64,000 nucleotides of DNA from Flavobacteriaceae bacterium (GTDB lineage Bacteria; Bacteroidota; Bacteroidia; Flavobacteriales; Flavobacteriaceae). A program made the position numbers and the translations under genes. The stretch lies in NCBI GenBank assembly GCA_018669795.1, contig JABHSQ010000020.1, forward strand, positions 62,001 through 126,000. Direction: 5' to 3'. The notes under the pieces are model-generated. The model saw only the letters and a list, made by a program, of their open reading frames with translations. It had not been told where the DNA came from and did no database searches. Shown in pieces: positions 44,337 through 55,875 of the stretch; position 1 is the stretch's first letter; every line of letters begins with the position of its first letter.

Positions 44337-45950
44337 TTATATTTTTAAATAATTGATACTTACTGTTGCTAGTTCGTTATTTGGAAACTTAGAAAAGTGC
44401 TTTTGATCGATATTCATTCCAATTTCACTTATTACTTCTTGAAACACATCTAATTCTAATATATACTGATCTGAAAAACCATGAGTGGCATCATATGCAG
44501 TAGCTGCTGTTAAGCCTAGGTTTGCTGATGTAATACTTGGATTGATAGTGTGTAGTTCGATTAATAATAAGCCAAATTTCTTTATATAAGGTGCCCATTT
44601 TTCAAAATGCTCCTTTAAATTTTGTTCCACTACAGAATTGTTTAATCTTTTTCCAGCATGTGCAAAAGCACCTTGTGATTTACTAATTCTGTATGCTTCT
44701 GGTTGATTTGGTTGTGACCAAGGGCGATTGTGATCTAAAAAGGTTCTTACGTTTAATAAATCACTTAATTTAATATTATAATTGGAATAAATGTCTTCTT
44801 GTAGTAGTTTTGGATTTCCAATATCTCCCCAAATCACTTTTGCCCAAATATCTGCTTTTACAAGATTTGAACGAGTTGCTTTTAAGGCAGCTTTGTTATA
44901 ATCTGCACCGACTAAAAACAGGGGATACTCTTCTAATAAACCTCCACGTTTTGTTCTTTGCTCTATTACTTCAAATAAATGAATTAGAAAAGCACCATTA
45001 CCACAACCCATATCTAAAATACCTTTAGGTTGTTCTTCAATTGGTTTGTTAAATAAAGTAATAATAATTTCATCTATTTTTTTAAAATAGGCAGAATGTG
45101 CTCCTCCACTTCCCCAAACATTCATCTCTCTATCCACATGAGTTTCTCCTGAACTTGGAATAGTACTACCTAACATATTTGCATTACCAAACATCAACTC
45201 TTCTGCTCTTCTAAATGTTGGAATATAAGAAACAGTTACTCCATATGCTGAAGATCTTCTAGCAAAAAAGAATCCTTTATTGGTGAATTTATAATGCTCT
45301 TTACTTTTAGTAAACCAACCTAAATAATATAAGAAATTTAATATTTTGGAAAAGCTTTCTGGGTCTTCATGAAACTCTTCTGCGCTGAAGGAAGCTTCCA
45401 TAAAATATTTATGGAACATTCCGTCCATACCTAAAAATACAATTAAAGGTCCAACTAAAATACCTTCAATATGACTTTCAATTTGTTTTTGTATTTCTAG
45501 TTCTATTGGGTTATTTGAAGTTGGTTCGTATTTTTTATTTTTATAATTTACAAAGATTCTATTAATGATTGAAACTTGATCCTTATCTAAACTTCTTGGA
45601 TGAAATTCTTTAGAGGTTTTTAAAAAATGGACTACATCATCGTATAAAATAAAATGCTTAAAAGCTATTTTACTTTTATTATTTTGAGATATAGTGACTG
45701 TGTTTTTTAAATTGTCTACATCATAATTAAGCCAACCTTGAGAGGCTAACATTCTAAGACCTACGTTAAGGTATCCTTCGTTTGCGTTGAATTTTTTAGT
45801 GATTTCAGAAAGAAGAAAATGTTGTTTTTTTAAAATAAAATCCAAGACTCCTTTTTCTCTTAATGAAAAAGCGATTGGAGCAACTGCAATACCATCTAAA
45901 TGTCTAAATAACTCTTCGCGGTATTTGTTTTTTTCTTCCTTATTAAGCAT
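44337..45950 (-). CDS. SAM-dependent class I methyltransferase with duplicated N-terminal winged-helix-like region
   Basis: SAM motif ILDMGCGNGAFLIHLFE; two HxxGIxVxP-type N-terminal repeats. Confidence 0.75.
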   Translation of the reverse strand: MLNKEEKNKYREELFRHLDGIAVAPIAFSLREKGVLDFILKKQHFLLSEITKKFNANEGYLNVGLRMLASQGWLNYDVDNLKNTVTISQNNKSKIAFKHFILYDDVVHFLKTSKEFHPRSLDKDQVSIINRIFVNYKNKKYEPTSNNPIELEIQKQIESHIEGILVGPLIVFLGMDGMFHKYFMEASFSAEEFHEDPESFSKILNFLYYLGWFTKSKEHYKFTNKGFFFARRSSAYGVTVSYIPTFRRAEELMFGNANMLGSTIPSSGETHVDREMNVWGSGGAHSAYFKKIDEIIITLFNKPIEEQPKGILDMGCGNGAFLIHLFEVIEQRTKRGGLLEEYPLFLVGADYNKAALKATRSNLVKADIWAKVIWGDIGNPKLLQEDIYSNYNIKLSDLLNVRTFLDHNRPWSQPNQPEAYRISKSQGAFAHAGKRLNNSVVEQNLKEHFEKWAPYIKKFGLLLIELHTINPSITSANLGLTAATAYDATHGFSDQYILELDVFQEVISEIGMNIDQKHFSKFPNNELATVSINYLKI

Positions 45951-46074
45951 TAATTTAAATAATTTTAAAGAGCCCTCGTAAATGTAGAGAAAAAACTAAT
46001 AGCAATAATAAAACTTAAATTAAAAACAAAACCTTCAAAACATAAGGTTGATGTCAACCTATTTATTCTCGTTG

Positions 46075-46653
46075 TTACTCTTTTTCTTCAAGATCATCAA
46101 TGTCCCAGGATAACATAAAATATTTAATTTTTGCTTCATCTGGAATATTCGTTACGTCAATTACTAGGTTTGGATTGTAACGAAAATTTTCAGGAAGCTC
46201 TTTTTTATCAATATTGATAAAAATATCACTGTCTTTTAAGAAAATAACCACGGTGCTTAATGTAGTTTCAATACTAGCGATTTCATAATTCTCTTTTATG
46301 TCTTTAAAAGTACTATTAATATTTAATCCTTTAACAGTTTTGTATCGATCATCAAAAAACTGAAAATTTTCTATTAATGCATCTGGATCATAATTATTCC
46401 TTGGGGATATAAGCAATAACTTTTTGCCGCTTTTTTCATAAATTTCTAATTCACCAAAAGACGATGATTGATTTTGTCTAGGGCTTAGTCTAACAATAGA
46501 ATGCATGGCGAAAATAGAATCTACTTGTTTTATTTTCATTCCGATGGTTAAATTACCCACCGCGTTATTTGAAATTAAAAATGGATCTTTTTCTTTAGCG
46601 CATTGAACAAACAAAAAAACCACTAGTCCTATAAAAAATATTTTTTTAATCAT
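46075..46653 (-). CDS. Hypothetical lipoprotein
   Basis: Lipobox (VVFLFVQC), no clear family. Confidence 0.65.
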   Translation of the reverse strand: MIKKIFFIGLVVFLFVQCAKEKDPFLISNNAVGNLTIGMKIKQVDSIFAMHSIVRLSPRQNQSSSFGELEIYEKSGKKLLLISPRNNYDPDALIENFQFFDDRYKTVKGLNINSTFKDIKENYEIASIETTLSTVVIFLKDSDIFINIDKKELPENFRYNPNLVIDVTNIPDEAKIKYFMLSWDIDDLEEKE

Positions 46654-46824
46654 TTTATTCTATTATTTGATTTAGATACCAAAACTACTAAAATCGAATT
46701 TGTATTTTATCAATTATGATTAAATTATTAGGATGCTAATTTTTTCAATTTTTTTTTAATTATTTCTTATTGCAATTGCAAGAGTAATAAAAAAAATACC
46801 ATTAAAAATCTAGCTTTTAATTTC

Positions 46825-46832
46825 TACCTTTG
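46825..46832 (+). promoter_or_regulatory. Predicted -7 element immediately upstream of queE
   Basis: TACCTTTG 5 nt before the ATG at 46838. Confidence 0.45.
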
Positions 46833-46837
46833 CTGCA

Positions 46838-47467
46838 ATGCAAAAAGAAATTAAAGAGTTAGTTCGTAAAGGTGAAATGCTTCCTTTAATGGAAGAGTTT
46901 TATACCATACAAGGAGAAGGTTATCATAAAGGCACAGCCGCTTATTTTGTAAGAATTGGTGGTTGCGATGTGGGTTGTCATTGGTGTGATGTTAAAGAAA
47001 GCTGGAATGCAGATCTGCATCCCCCAACAAATACACAACTTATTGCAGATAATGCCGCTACTTATTCTAATACAGTGGTGGTAACTGGAGGTGAGCCTTT
47101 AACTTGGGATATGAATCACTTAACTTCTTTGTTTAAAGAAAAAGAAATGCAAGTGCATATTGAAACTTCTGGAGCCTATAAGTTATCAGGCACTTGGGAT
47201 TGGATTTGCTTGTCTCCTAAAAAAATAAAACTTCCAAAAGAAAAAATATATCAAGTTGCTAATGAGCTTAAAATGATTATTTATAATAAGGCGGATTTTA
47301 AGTTTGCCGAAGAACAAGCAGCTAAAGTAAATGATCATTGTATTTTGTATTTGCAGCCAGAGTGGAGTAAGAGAGATCAGATGATTCCTGTAATTGTTGA
47401 CTACGTAATGAAAAACCCTAAATGGAAAGTTTCCTTGCAAACTCATAAATATCTAAATATACCATAA
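46838..47467 (+). CDS. queE: 7-carboxy-7-deazaguanine synthase
   Basis: Radical SAM CxxxCxxC (GGCDVGCHWCD), FYTIQGEG motif. Confidence 0.93.
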   Translation: MQKEIKELVRKGEMLPLMEEFYTIQGEGYHKGTAAYFVRIGGCDVGCHWCDVKESWNADLHPPTNTQLIADNAATYSNTVVVTGGEPLTWDMNHLTSLFKEKEMQVHIETSGAYKLSGTWDWICLSPKKIKLPKEKIYQVANELKMIIYNKADFKFAEEQAAKVNDHCILYLQPEWSKRDQMIPVIVDYVMKNPKWKVSLQTHKYLNIP

Positions 47468-47499
47468 AAAAAAGCCTTGGAAAATCAAGGCTTTTTTTA
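47466..47499 (+). terminator. Rho-independent terminator (bidirectional)
   Basis: AAAAAAAGCCTTGGAAAATCAAGGCTTTTTTT between convergent genes. Confidence 0.85.
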
Positions 47500-47516
47500 G
47501 TTCAAAAAAGATAAAT

Positions 47517-48062
47517 TTATTTTGTGAATGGTACAGAAACTCTAAGGGTGTCCCATCCTATATGCATGATAATATTGCCATCTTCGCCATCAAGAACTAT
47601 CGAGAAAGCTTCTAAAGAATCACTAGCGTAAGTCGTTGGAACAGAAATGCGAGCTACATCATTTTTTTCATTATAATAATAAGATCCCCAGATGTTTAGG
47701 TCAGAATTTAAAATAATTGTCCATTCTTTTTCGCCTGGTATTGTTAATAAAGAATAGCTACCTGCTTTTATTTTTGTTCCGTTTAAGTTAAAATCTTTAT
47801 ATAAAACTAATTCAGGAGCTTCGTTGGCGCCAGTTCTCCAAACTTCTCCATTTGGCGCTAATTTACTTAACTCTCTGCCTTTTAGTTGAGGTCTACTGTA
47901 TATTACTTTCATTTGTTTGTTAGCTTCTTTGTAACTAGTTGGAAAAGCAGCTGTATCCATAGGGCTTTTGTCTAATTTACTAAATTTTTGTGCGTTTACT
48001 GAACTTACTATTGTTATTAATAATGCAAATAATAGTGTTGAGATAGTGTTACTTTTTTTCAT
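47517..48062 (-). CDS. DUF2911 family exported protein
   Basis: Signal peptide; KGRELSKLAPNGEVWRTGANEAPEL motif. Confidence 0.85.
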   Translation of the reverse strand: MKKSNTISTLLFALLITIVSSVNAQKFSKLDKSPMDTAAFPTSYKEANKQMKVIYSRPQLKGRELSKLAPNGEVWRTGANEAPELVLYKDFNLNGTKIKAGSYSLLTIPGEKEWTIILNSDLNIWGSYYYNEKNDVARISVPTTYASDSLEAFSIVLDGEDGNIIMHIGWDTLRVSVPFTK

Positions 48063-48383
48063 GTTGTTTGTTTTTATTAATGACGTTAAAAATACTTTCC
48101 TTTTTTTTAAATTATGAAAAATATTTGTTAAAATGATGGTTACTAGGCCTTGAATAAAATTAAAACTTATATTTTTTTAAAGAGTAAACGTAAAAGTTTA
48201 AGATTGAAATTTCGTTTTTGAGCACTTTTTGTTTTCTTTCTGAAATCACAACACTTTTAAAAAACATGAAATGTATTTTAAGGTGTTTTTTAAGCTTTTT
48301 AAGCATGTTTCAGGAAATTAACAAAAAGTTAATAAGTACCTATAAAATGGCTCTATAAGCTTTAAATAAAGAATTGTAAAGAG

Positions 48384-48391
48384 TATATTTG
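48384..48391 (+). promoter_or_regulatory. Predicted -7 element of gyrB
   Basis: TATATTTG. Confidence 0.5.
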
Positions 48392-48454
48392 TTTGTAATC
48401 AAAAAGGGTTTTATTGTCCTAGTTGATTTTAAAATTAACATTATTTAATTATAA

Positions 48455-50398
<1,944 letters not shown>

Positions 50399-50443
50399 AA
50401 AGAATCAATATTGTTAAAGTATTTTTTTTACTTTAATATCTTT

Positions 50444-50484
50444 ATAAAGTCCTTCTTTTATTTTTTAAAAGAAGGACTTTATGT
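50444..50484 (+). terminator. Rho-independent terminator
   Basis: AAAGTCCTTCTTTTATTTTTTAAAAGAAGGACTTT. Confidence 0.75.
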
Positions 50485-50523
50485 TTTTACTGTTTTCATA
50501 ACAAAATTTAAGCTATATAATTG

Positions 50524-50531
50524 TATTTTTG
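50524..50531 (+). promoter_or_regulatory. Predicted -7 element of mdh
   Basis: TATTTTTG. Confidence 0.5.
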
Positions 50532-50590
50532 CACCCTTCTATCAATAAGGTAGAATTTGATTAATAAATATAAAAAAAATATATAAAACT

Positions 50591-51517
50591 ATGAAAATTA
50601 CTATTGTAGGAGCAGGTGCGGTTGGTGCAAGTTGTGCTGAGTATATTGCTATCAAAGATTTTGCAAGCGAAGTTGTTATTTTAGATATCAAAGAAGGATT
50701 TGCGGAAGGAAAAGCTATGGATTTGATGCAAACAGCATCATTAAATAAATTTGATACAAAAATTGTTGGTGTTTCTAACGATTATTCGAAAACTGCAGGA
50801 AGTGATATCGTAGTTATTACAAGTGGTATTCCTAGAAAACCAGGAATGACACGTGAAGAATTAATAGGTATTAATGCCGGTATTGTAAAGTCAGTTTCTT
50901 CAAATTTAATTGAACATTCACCAAATACAATTATTATAGTAGTTAGTAATCCTATGGATACAATGACGTATTTAGTTCATAAAACTTCAGGTTTGCCAAA
51001 GCATCGAATTATCGGAATGGGTGGAGCTTTAGATAGTGCACGATTTAAATACAGATTGGCTGAAGCTTTAGAAGCGCCTATTAGTGATGTAGATGGTATG
51101 GTAATTGGCGGTCATAGTGATTTGGGTATGGTGCCTTTAACTAGAATGGCAACTAGAAACAGTGTACCAGTATCAAAATTTATTTCTGAAGAAAGATTAA
51201 ATCAGGTTATGGAGGATACTAAAGTTGGTGGTGGTACCTTAACTAAACTATTAGGAACTTCGGCTTGGTATGCTCCAGGAGCTGCAGTTTCAGCATTGGT
51301 GCAAGCCATTGCTTGTGACCAAAAGAAAATGTTTCCCTGTTCTATTTTGCTAGAAGGAGAATATGGATTAAATGATATTTGTATTGGTGTACCTGTTATT
51401 CTTGGACGTAATGGTATTGATAGTGTTGTTGAATTAGATTTAACCGATGCCGAAAAAGAACATATGTCAAGAAGCGCAGAAGGAGTTAGAAAAACGAATG
51501 GTTTATTAGCGTTCTAA
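50591..51517 (+). CDS. mdh: Malate dehydrogenase
   Basis: IVGAGAVGASCAEYIA NAD-binding; LDSARF and GGHSD motifs. Confidence 0.97.
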   Translation: MKITIVGAGAVGASCAEYIAIKDFASEVVILDIKEGFAEGKAMDLMQTASLNKFDTKIVGVSNDYSKTAGSDIVVITSGIPRKPGMTREELIGINAGIVKSVSSNLIEHSPNTIIIVVSNPMDTMTYLVHKTSGLPKHRIIGMGGALDSARFKYRLAEALEAPISDVDGMVIGGHSDLGMVPLTRMATRNSVPVSKFISEERLNQVMEDTKVGGGTLTKLLGTSAWYAPGAAVSALVQAIACDQKKMFPCSILLEGEYGLNDICIGVPVILGRNGIDSVVELDLTDAEKEHMSRSAEGVRKTNGLLAF

Positions 51518-51545
51518 TATTCAACTCTTAAATAAGATTATTAAT

Positions 51546-51577
51546 AAAGACTGCAGAGATGCAGTCTTTATTTTTTA
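51546..51577 (+). terminator. Rho-independent terminator
   Basis: AAAGACTGCAGAGATGCAGTCTTTATTTTTT. Confidence 0.8.
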
Positions 51578-51587
51578 TATTTGGCAA

Positions 51588-52205
51588 ATGAAACCAAAAT
51601 GGTACTTAAGTATATTTGTATTAATTGTCGCTTTTTTAGGAGCTGGTCTTCAACAGTTTTCTGCACCTAATCAAGAAATTGTATTGCAGTTTGAAGATAA
51701 AGAGATTTCTTTAGTTAAAACTGAAAATGCAATTGCGAATATAAAAAAACAACTGCAGGACATTGGAGTTAAAAAGATACAAGTTTATAAAGGAGCTAAC
51801 GGAGTTTTAAAGATTTCTTATTTTAGTGAAATTGATGTTGTTTCTATAAAAAAAATATTTTCAAAAGAAAAGGCTTTAAAGCTGAGTTATTCCTTATTAG
51901 ATTTTGAAGAAGGATCTACCAAAATGCCTTCTAAAAATAAATCAAATACCTATCAACTTGATGTATTTGAAATTCAAAAGAGTAATGGAAATGAAGGAGA
52001 TTCAAATGGTTTAGTCGTAGAGTTATTACCTGAGCATGATCGCTATTTTAATCCTGATGTTTATTATTCTACTCTAGTGTATGAGCTTCGGTTTAAAAAC
52101 AAAATTGAAAAAGTAGCCTATATTATATATAGCAATAGATTCATTGAAATTGATAATTCTTCCTATAACACTCCAGAAGTTAGAGCGGGTCCAGTTCTTA
52201 TTTAA
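51588..52205 (+). CDS. Hypothetical membrane-anchored protein
   Basis: Single N-terminal hydrophobic segment, no recognised domain. Confidence 0.65.
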   Translation: MKPKWYLSIFVLIVAFLGAGLQQFSAPNQEIVLQFEDKEISLVKTENAIANIKKQLQDIGVKKIQVYKGANGVLKISYFSEIDVVSIKKIFSKEKALKLSYSLLDFEEGSTKMPSKNKSNTYQLDVFEIQKSNGNEGDSNGLVVELLPEHDRYFNPDVYYSTLVYELRFKNKIEKVAYIIYSNRFIEIDNSSYNTPEVRAGPVLI

Positions 52206-52288
52206 TAACTCGAAGAGCTTTTATAAAGCTTAAAAAATAATCAGATTTAATATCATTAAAAATAATTGTCAGATTATGCGGTAAATTC

Positions 52289-52296
52289 TATATTTG
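52289..52296 (+). promoter_or_regulatory. Predicted -7 element of secDF
   Basis: TATATTTG, overlaps the TTG start chosen by the ORF track. Confidence 0.5.
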
Positions 52297-52332
52297 CTCG
52301 TTTTAAAAAATTTGACACAAAAAAATAAAAGA

Positions 52333-55300
52333 ATGCAAAACAAAGGACTAATTAAAGTATTTGCAATAGTGTTTGGTTTGGTAAGTTTATACCAACTATC
52401 ATTTACCTATATCGCAAATAGTGTAGAGGATGAAGCAAAAACGTTTGCTAACGAAAAGTTTCCTGCTAATGAGCCAGAAAAAAGAAATTTAGCGGAAGCT
52501 AGTTATTTAGATTCTCTTGGAACTATTCCAGTGGTTTCCGTAGGTCCAATTATAATAGATTATAACACGGCTAAAGGAAAAGAACTTAATAAAGGTTTAG
52601 ATTTAAAAGGAGGTATTAATGTAATTCTTCAAGTATCGGTAAAAGATATCTTAAAAGGATTAGCAAACAATACAAAGGATACTGCTTTTAATCAAGCTTT
52701 AGATAATGCATTTATTCTTCAAAAAGAATCTCAAGATACTTATTTAGAGTCTTTCTTTATTGCTTTTGATGCACTTCCAGGAGAAAATTTATTAGCTTCT
52801 CCAGATATTTTCTTTAACAAAAATTTAGAAGATGATATCAATGCATCAATGACAAACAGTGATGTTTATCCTGTAATCGAACGTAAAATTGACGAATCTA
52901 TTACAGCTGCTTTTGAAGTATTAAGAAAACGTATCGATAAGTTTGGTGTTGCTCAGCCAAACATTCAGCGAATTGGAAAATCTGCACGTATTTTAGTAGA
53001 ACTACCAGGAGCTAAAGACGTAGAGCGTGTAAAAAAATTATTACAAAGTACTGCTCAGTTAGAGTTTTGGGGAGTTTATAAAATTGACGAATTACAAGGT
53101 TTTTTAGTTACAGCAGATTCGAAATTAGCTGAAATTTATAAAACTGATGAGCCAGAAATAGAAGAAGATGTTAAAGGTTCTACAGACACAGAAGCTAGTG
53201 TTGTTGATGATTTAATTGGAGGAGAAGATGTAAATGATTCTATTGCTGATGCATTAAAAGAAAGACCATTATTAAGTAAAATGCTGTATCCTGGACAAAC
53301 TGGAAGACCAGAATTAGGAACCTTTATGCTTAGAGATACTGCTGCAATAAATGGCTATTTAAAAATACCTCAAGTAAGATCATTACTTAGCGAAGATCAA
53401 CGTTATGCAAAATTTGTATGGGGAATTGCAACTGATAACAAAGAATTAGGAGAAGAAGTTATTACGCTTTACGCTATAAAATCGAATAGAGATAAAACAC
53501 CGCCATTGGCTGGAGGAGTTGTGGTAGATGCAATTCAAACATACGATCAATTAGGTAGAGTTGTTGTTAGTATGCAAATGAATGCAAGAGGATCAAGAGT
53601 TTGGGAACAAATGACGGGGGAAGCTTTTAACAATCAAACGCAAATCGCTATTGTATTAGATGATATTGTTTATTCTGCACCAGGGGTAACAAGTGGGCCA
53701 ATTGCAGGTGGTAGAAGTCAGATTTCTGGTGATTTTAATATTACTGAAGGTCAAGATTTAGCCAATGTTTTAAGAGCTGGTAAATTACCAGCTTCTGCTG
53801 AGATTATTCAAGGAGAGATAGTTGGACCAACATTAGGTCAAGAAGCTATTGATAGTGGGGTCTTCTCATTTGTGTTAGCACTAATCTTTGTATTGATTTG
53901 GATGGTATTATATTATGGTAAAGCAGGTGCTTTTGCAGATGTTGCCTTAGTAGTTAATATTATATTTATTTTTGGAATCCTAGCTGGATTAGGAGCGGTA
54001 TTAACACTTCCTGGAATTGCGGGTATTATATTAACGATTGGTATTTCGGTTGATGCGAACGTTCTTATTTTCGAGCGTATTAAAGAAGAACTTGCAAAAG
54101 GGAAAGCTCAAAAAGATGCGATTAGCGATGGATTTAATAATGCATTGTCATCAATTTTAGATGCGAATATTACAACAGGTTTAACTGGTTTTATATTGTT
54201 AATGTTTGGAACAGGACCCATCCAAGGTTTCGCAACTACTTTGTTAATAGGTATTGCAACGTCATTATTTACTGCAATTTTTATCACAAGATTATTTATT
54301 GATAGTTATATGAGAAATGGAAAGCCATTAACTTTTACAACGTCATTAACTAAAAATATTCTAACAAAAAACAATTTTGATTTTTTAAGAAGAAGAAAAA
54401 TTTCTTATGTATTTTCAGGCTTGTTAATTGCTATTAGTTTAGTTTCATTATTAACAGTTGGTTTAAATCAAGGTGTCGATTTTGTAGGTGGTAGAACTTA
54501 TACAGTACGTTTTGATAGAGATGTAAATTCAACACAAGTTGAAGCGGATTTAATTCAAGTATTTGGTTCTGCAGAAGCAAAAACATATGGGGGTAGTAAT
54601 CAATTAAAGATTACTACTAAATATAAAGTAGATGAAGCAGGGTCTGCCGTTGATGAAGAAATTGAACAAATGTTGTTCGAAGGTTTAAAACCTAACCTTC
54701 CTGATGGATTTACCTATGATCAATATATTGGTGATGCTGATAATAAACTTGCTGGTAGAATGGAATCTTATAAAGTAAGTCCAACTATTGCCGATGATAT
54801 TAAAAAAGCATCTTTCTGGGTAGTATTAGGATCTTTAGTAGTTGTATTCCTTTATATATTATTGCGTTTTAGAAGATGGCAATTTAGTTTAGGTGCCGTA
54901 GTTGCGGTTTTCCATGATGTATTAATTGTGTTGGGAATTTTTTCATTAACCTATAGGTTTATGCCTTTTAATATGGAGATTGGACAATCATTTATCGCTG
55001 CGATACTTACTGTAATTGGTTATTCGTTGAATGATACCGTGGTAGTATTCGATAGAATTCGTGAATACTTTAATGAACATCCATCTTGGAAAATGTCTAA
55101 AGTAATTGATAGTGCCTTAAATAGTACGTTAAGTCGTACATTAAATACTTCATTAACTACCTTAATAGTATTGCTTTCTATCTTTATATTTGGAGCAGAA
55201 TCTATTAGAGGATTGATTTTTGCATTAATAGTTGGTGTTTTAGTTGGTACTTATTCATCCTTATTTATAGCAACTCCTGTATTCTTTGATTCAGTTAAGA

Positions 55301-55353
55301 AAAAAGGAATCGATTTATCAGATAAAAAAGAAGAAGAAGAAGAAGTAAAATAA
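52333..55353 (+). CDS. secDF: Fused protein translocase subunits SecD-SecF (start revised to ATG 52333)
   Basis: GLDLKGGINVILQV (SecD), SecF second half with ILTVIGYSLNDTVVVFDRIRE. Confidence 0.96.
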   Translation: MQNKGLIKVFAIVFGLVSLYQLSFTYIANSVEDEAKTFANEKFPANEPEKRNLAEASYLDSLGTIPVVSVGPIIIDYNTAKGKELNKGLDLKGGINVILQVSVKDILKGLANNTKDTAFNQALDNAFILQKESQDTYLESFFIAFDALPGENLLASPDIFFNKNLEDDINASMTNSDVYPVIERKIDESITAAFEVLRKRIDKFGVAQPNIQRIGKSARILVELPGAKDVERVKKLLQSTAQLEFWGVYKIDELQGFLVTADSKLAEIYKTDEPEIEEDVKGSTDTEASVVDDLIGGEDVNDSIADALKERPLLSKMLYPGQTGRPELGTFMLRDTAAINGYLKIPQVRSLLSEDQRYAKFVWGIATDNKELGEEVITLYAIKSNRDKTPPLAGGVVVDAIQTYDQLGRVVVSMQMNARGSRVWEQMTGEAFNNQTQIAIVLDDIVYSAPGVTSGPIAGGRSQISGDFNITEGQDLANVLRAGKLPASAEIIQGEIVGPTLGQEAIDSGVFSFVLALIFVLIWMVLYYGKAGAFADVALVVNIIFIFGILAGLGAVLTLPGIAGIILTIGISVDANVLIFERIKEELAKGKAQKDAISDGFNNALSSILDANITTGLTGFILLMFGTGPIQGFATTLLIGIATSLFTAIFITRLFIDSYMRNGKPLTFTTSLTKNILTKNNFDFLRRRKISYVFSGLLIAISLVSLLTVGLNQGVDFVGGRTYTVRFDRDVNSTQVEADLIQVFGSAEAKTYGGSNQLKITTKYKVDEAGSAVDEEIEQMLFEGLKPNLPDGFTYDQYIGDADNKLAGRMESYKVSPTIADDIKKASFWVVLGSLVVVFLYILLRFRRWQFSLGAVVAVFHDVLIVLGIFSLTYRFMPFNMEIGQSFIAAILTVIGYSLNDTVVVFDRIREYFNEHPSWKMSKVIDSALNSTLSRTLNTSLTTLIVLLSIFIFGAESIRGLIFALIVGVLVGTYSSLFIATPVFFDSVKKKGIDLSDKKEEEEEVK

Positions 55354-55414
55354 TTGACTTCTTTGACCTAACTCGTCCTAAATAATCGATACAGATTATT
55401 AGAAAAAATAATTA

Positions 55415-55452
55415 AACACTTCCAAAAAAATTTTGGAAGTGTTTTTTCTTTT
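55415..55452 (+). terminator. Rho-independent terminator of secDF
   Basis: AACACTTCCAAAAAAATTTTGGAAGTGTTTTTT. Confidence 0.85.
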
Positions 55453-55810
55453 ATAGGTGCTCACTGTTGTTTTATTTTTTTTGTTTATTTGATTTGGTTT
55501 CAACATATAATTTGAATAATATGGTCGTCTATTTTTGTAAGACATCTTCACCCAATTTATTGAACAAGTTGTAATTTAAAAGACATGGAATAGTCATTTT
55601 GAGTATTGCTAGTGTGAAAAAAGCATTTTGTAAATGGATAAATCTATAAATGCATCCTATGTTAGAGAAGAAAAATGATTGTATTTATTAAGAGCTTCTA
55701 TAGCGCACTTCAATCATTAACGATGCAGATACTGAGATTTTATTAATAAAGTTATTGATACGTATAAATAAGGCCTTATGTGTTAGGGATTACTAGAATA
55801 GTTTATGCTT

Positions 55811-55861
55811 AAAATAGTTAAAAATCCTGTTATAAATTATAACAGGATTTTTAACTATTTT
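55811..55861 (-). repeat. Perfect 24-bp inverted repeat, 3-nt spacer, at rho 3' end (terminator candidate)
   Basis: AAAATAGTTAAAAATCCTGTTATA-AAT-TATAACAGGATTTTTAACTATTTT. Confidence 0.85.
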
Positions 55862-55875
55862 AGAATACGTATTCT

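Noticed and set aside
52294-52332. TTG start of secDF in the ORF track
   Set aside because: The TTG is part of the TATATTTG promoter element; ATG at 52333 gives a normal SecD N-terminus.
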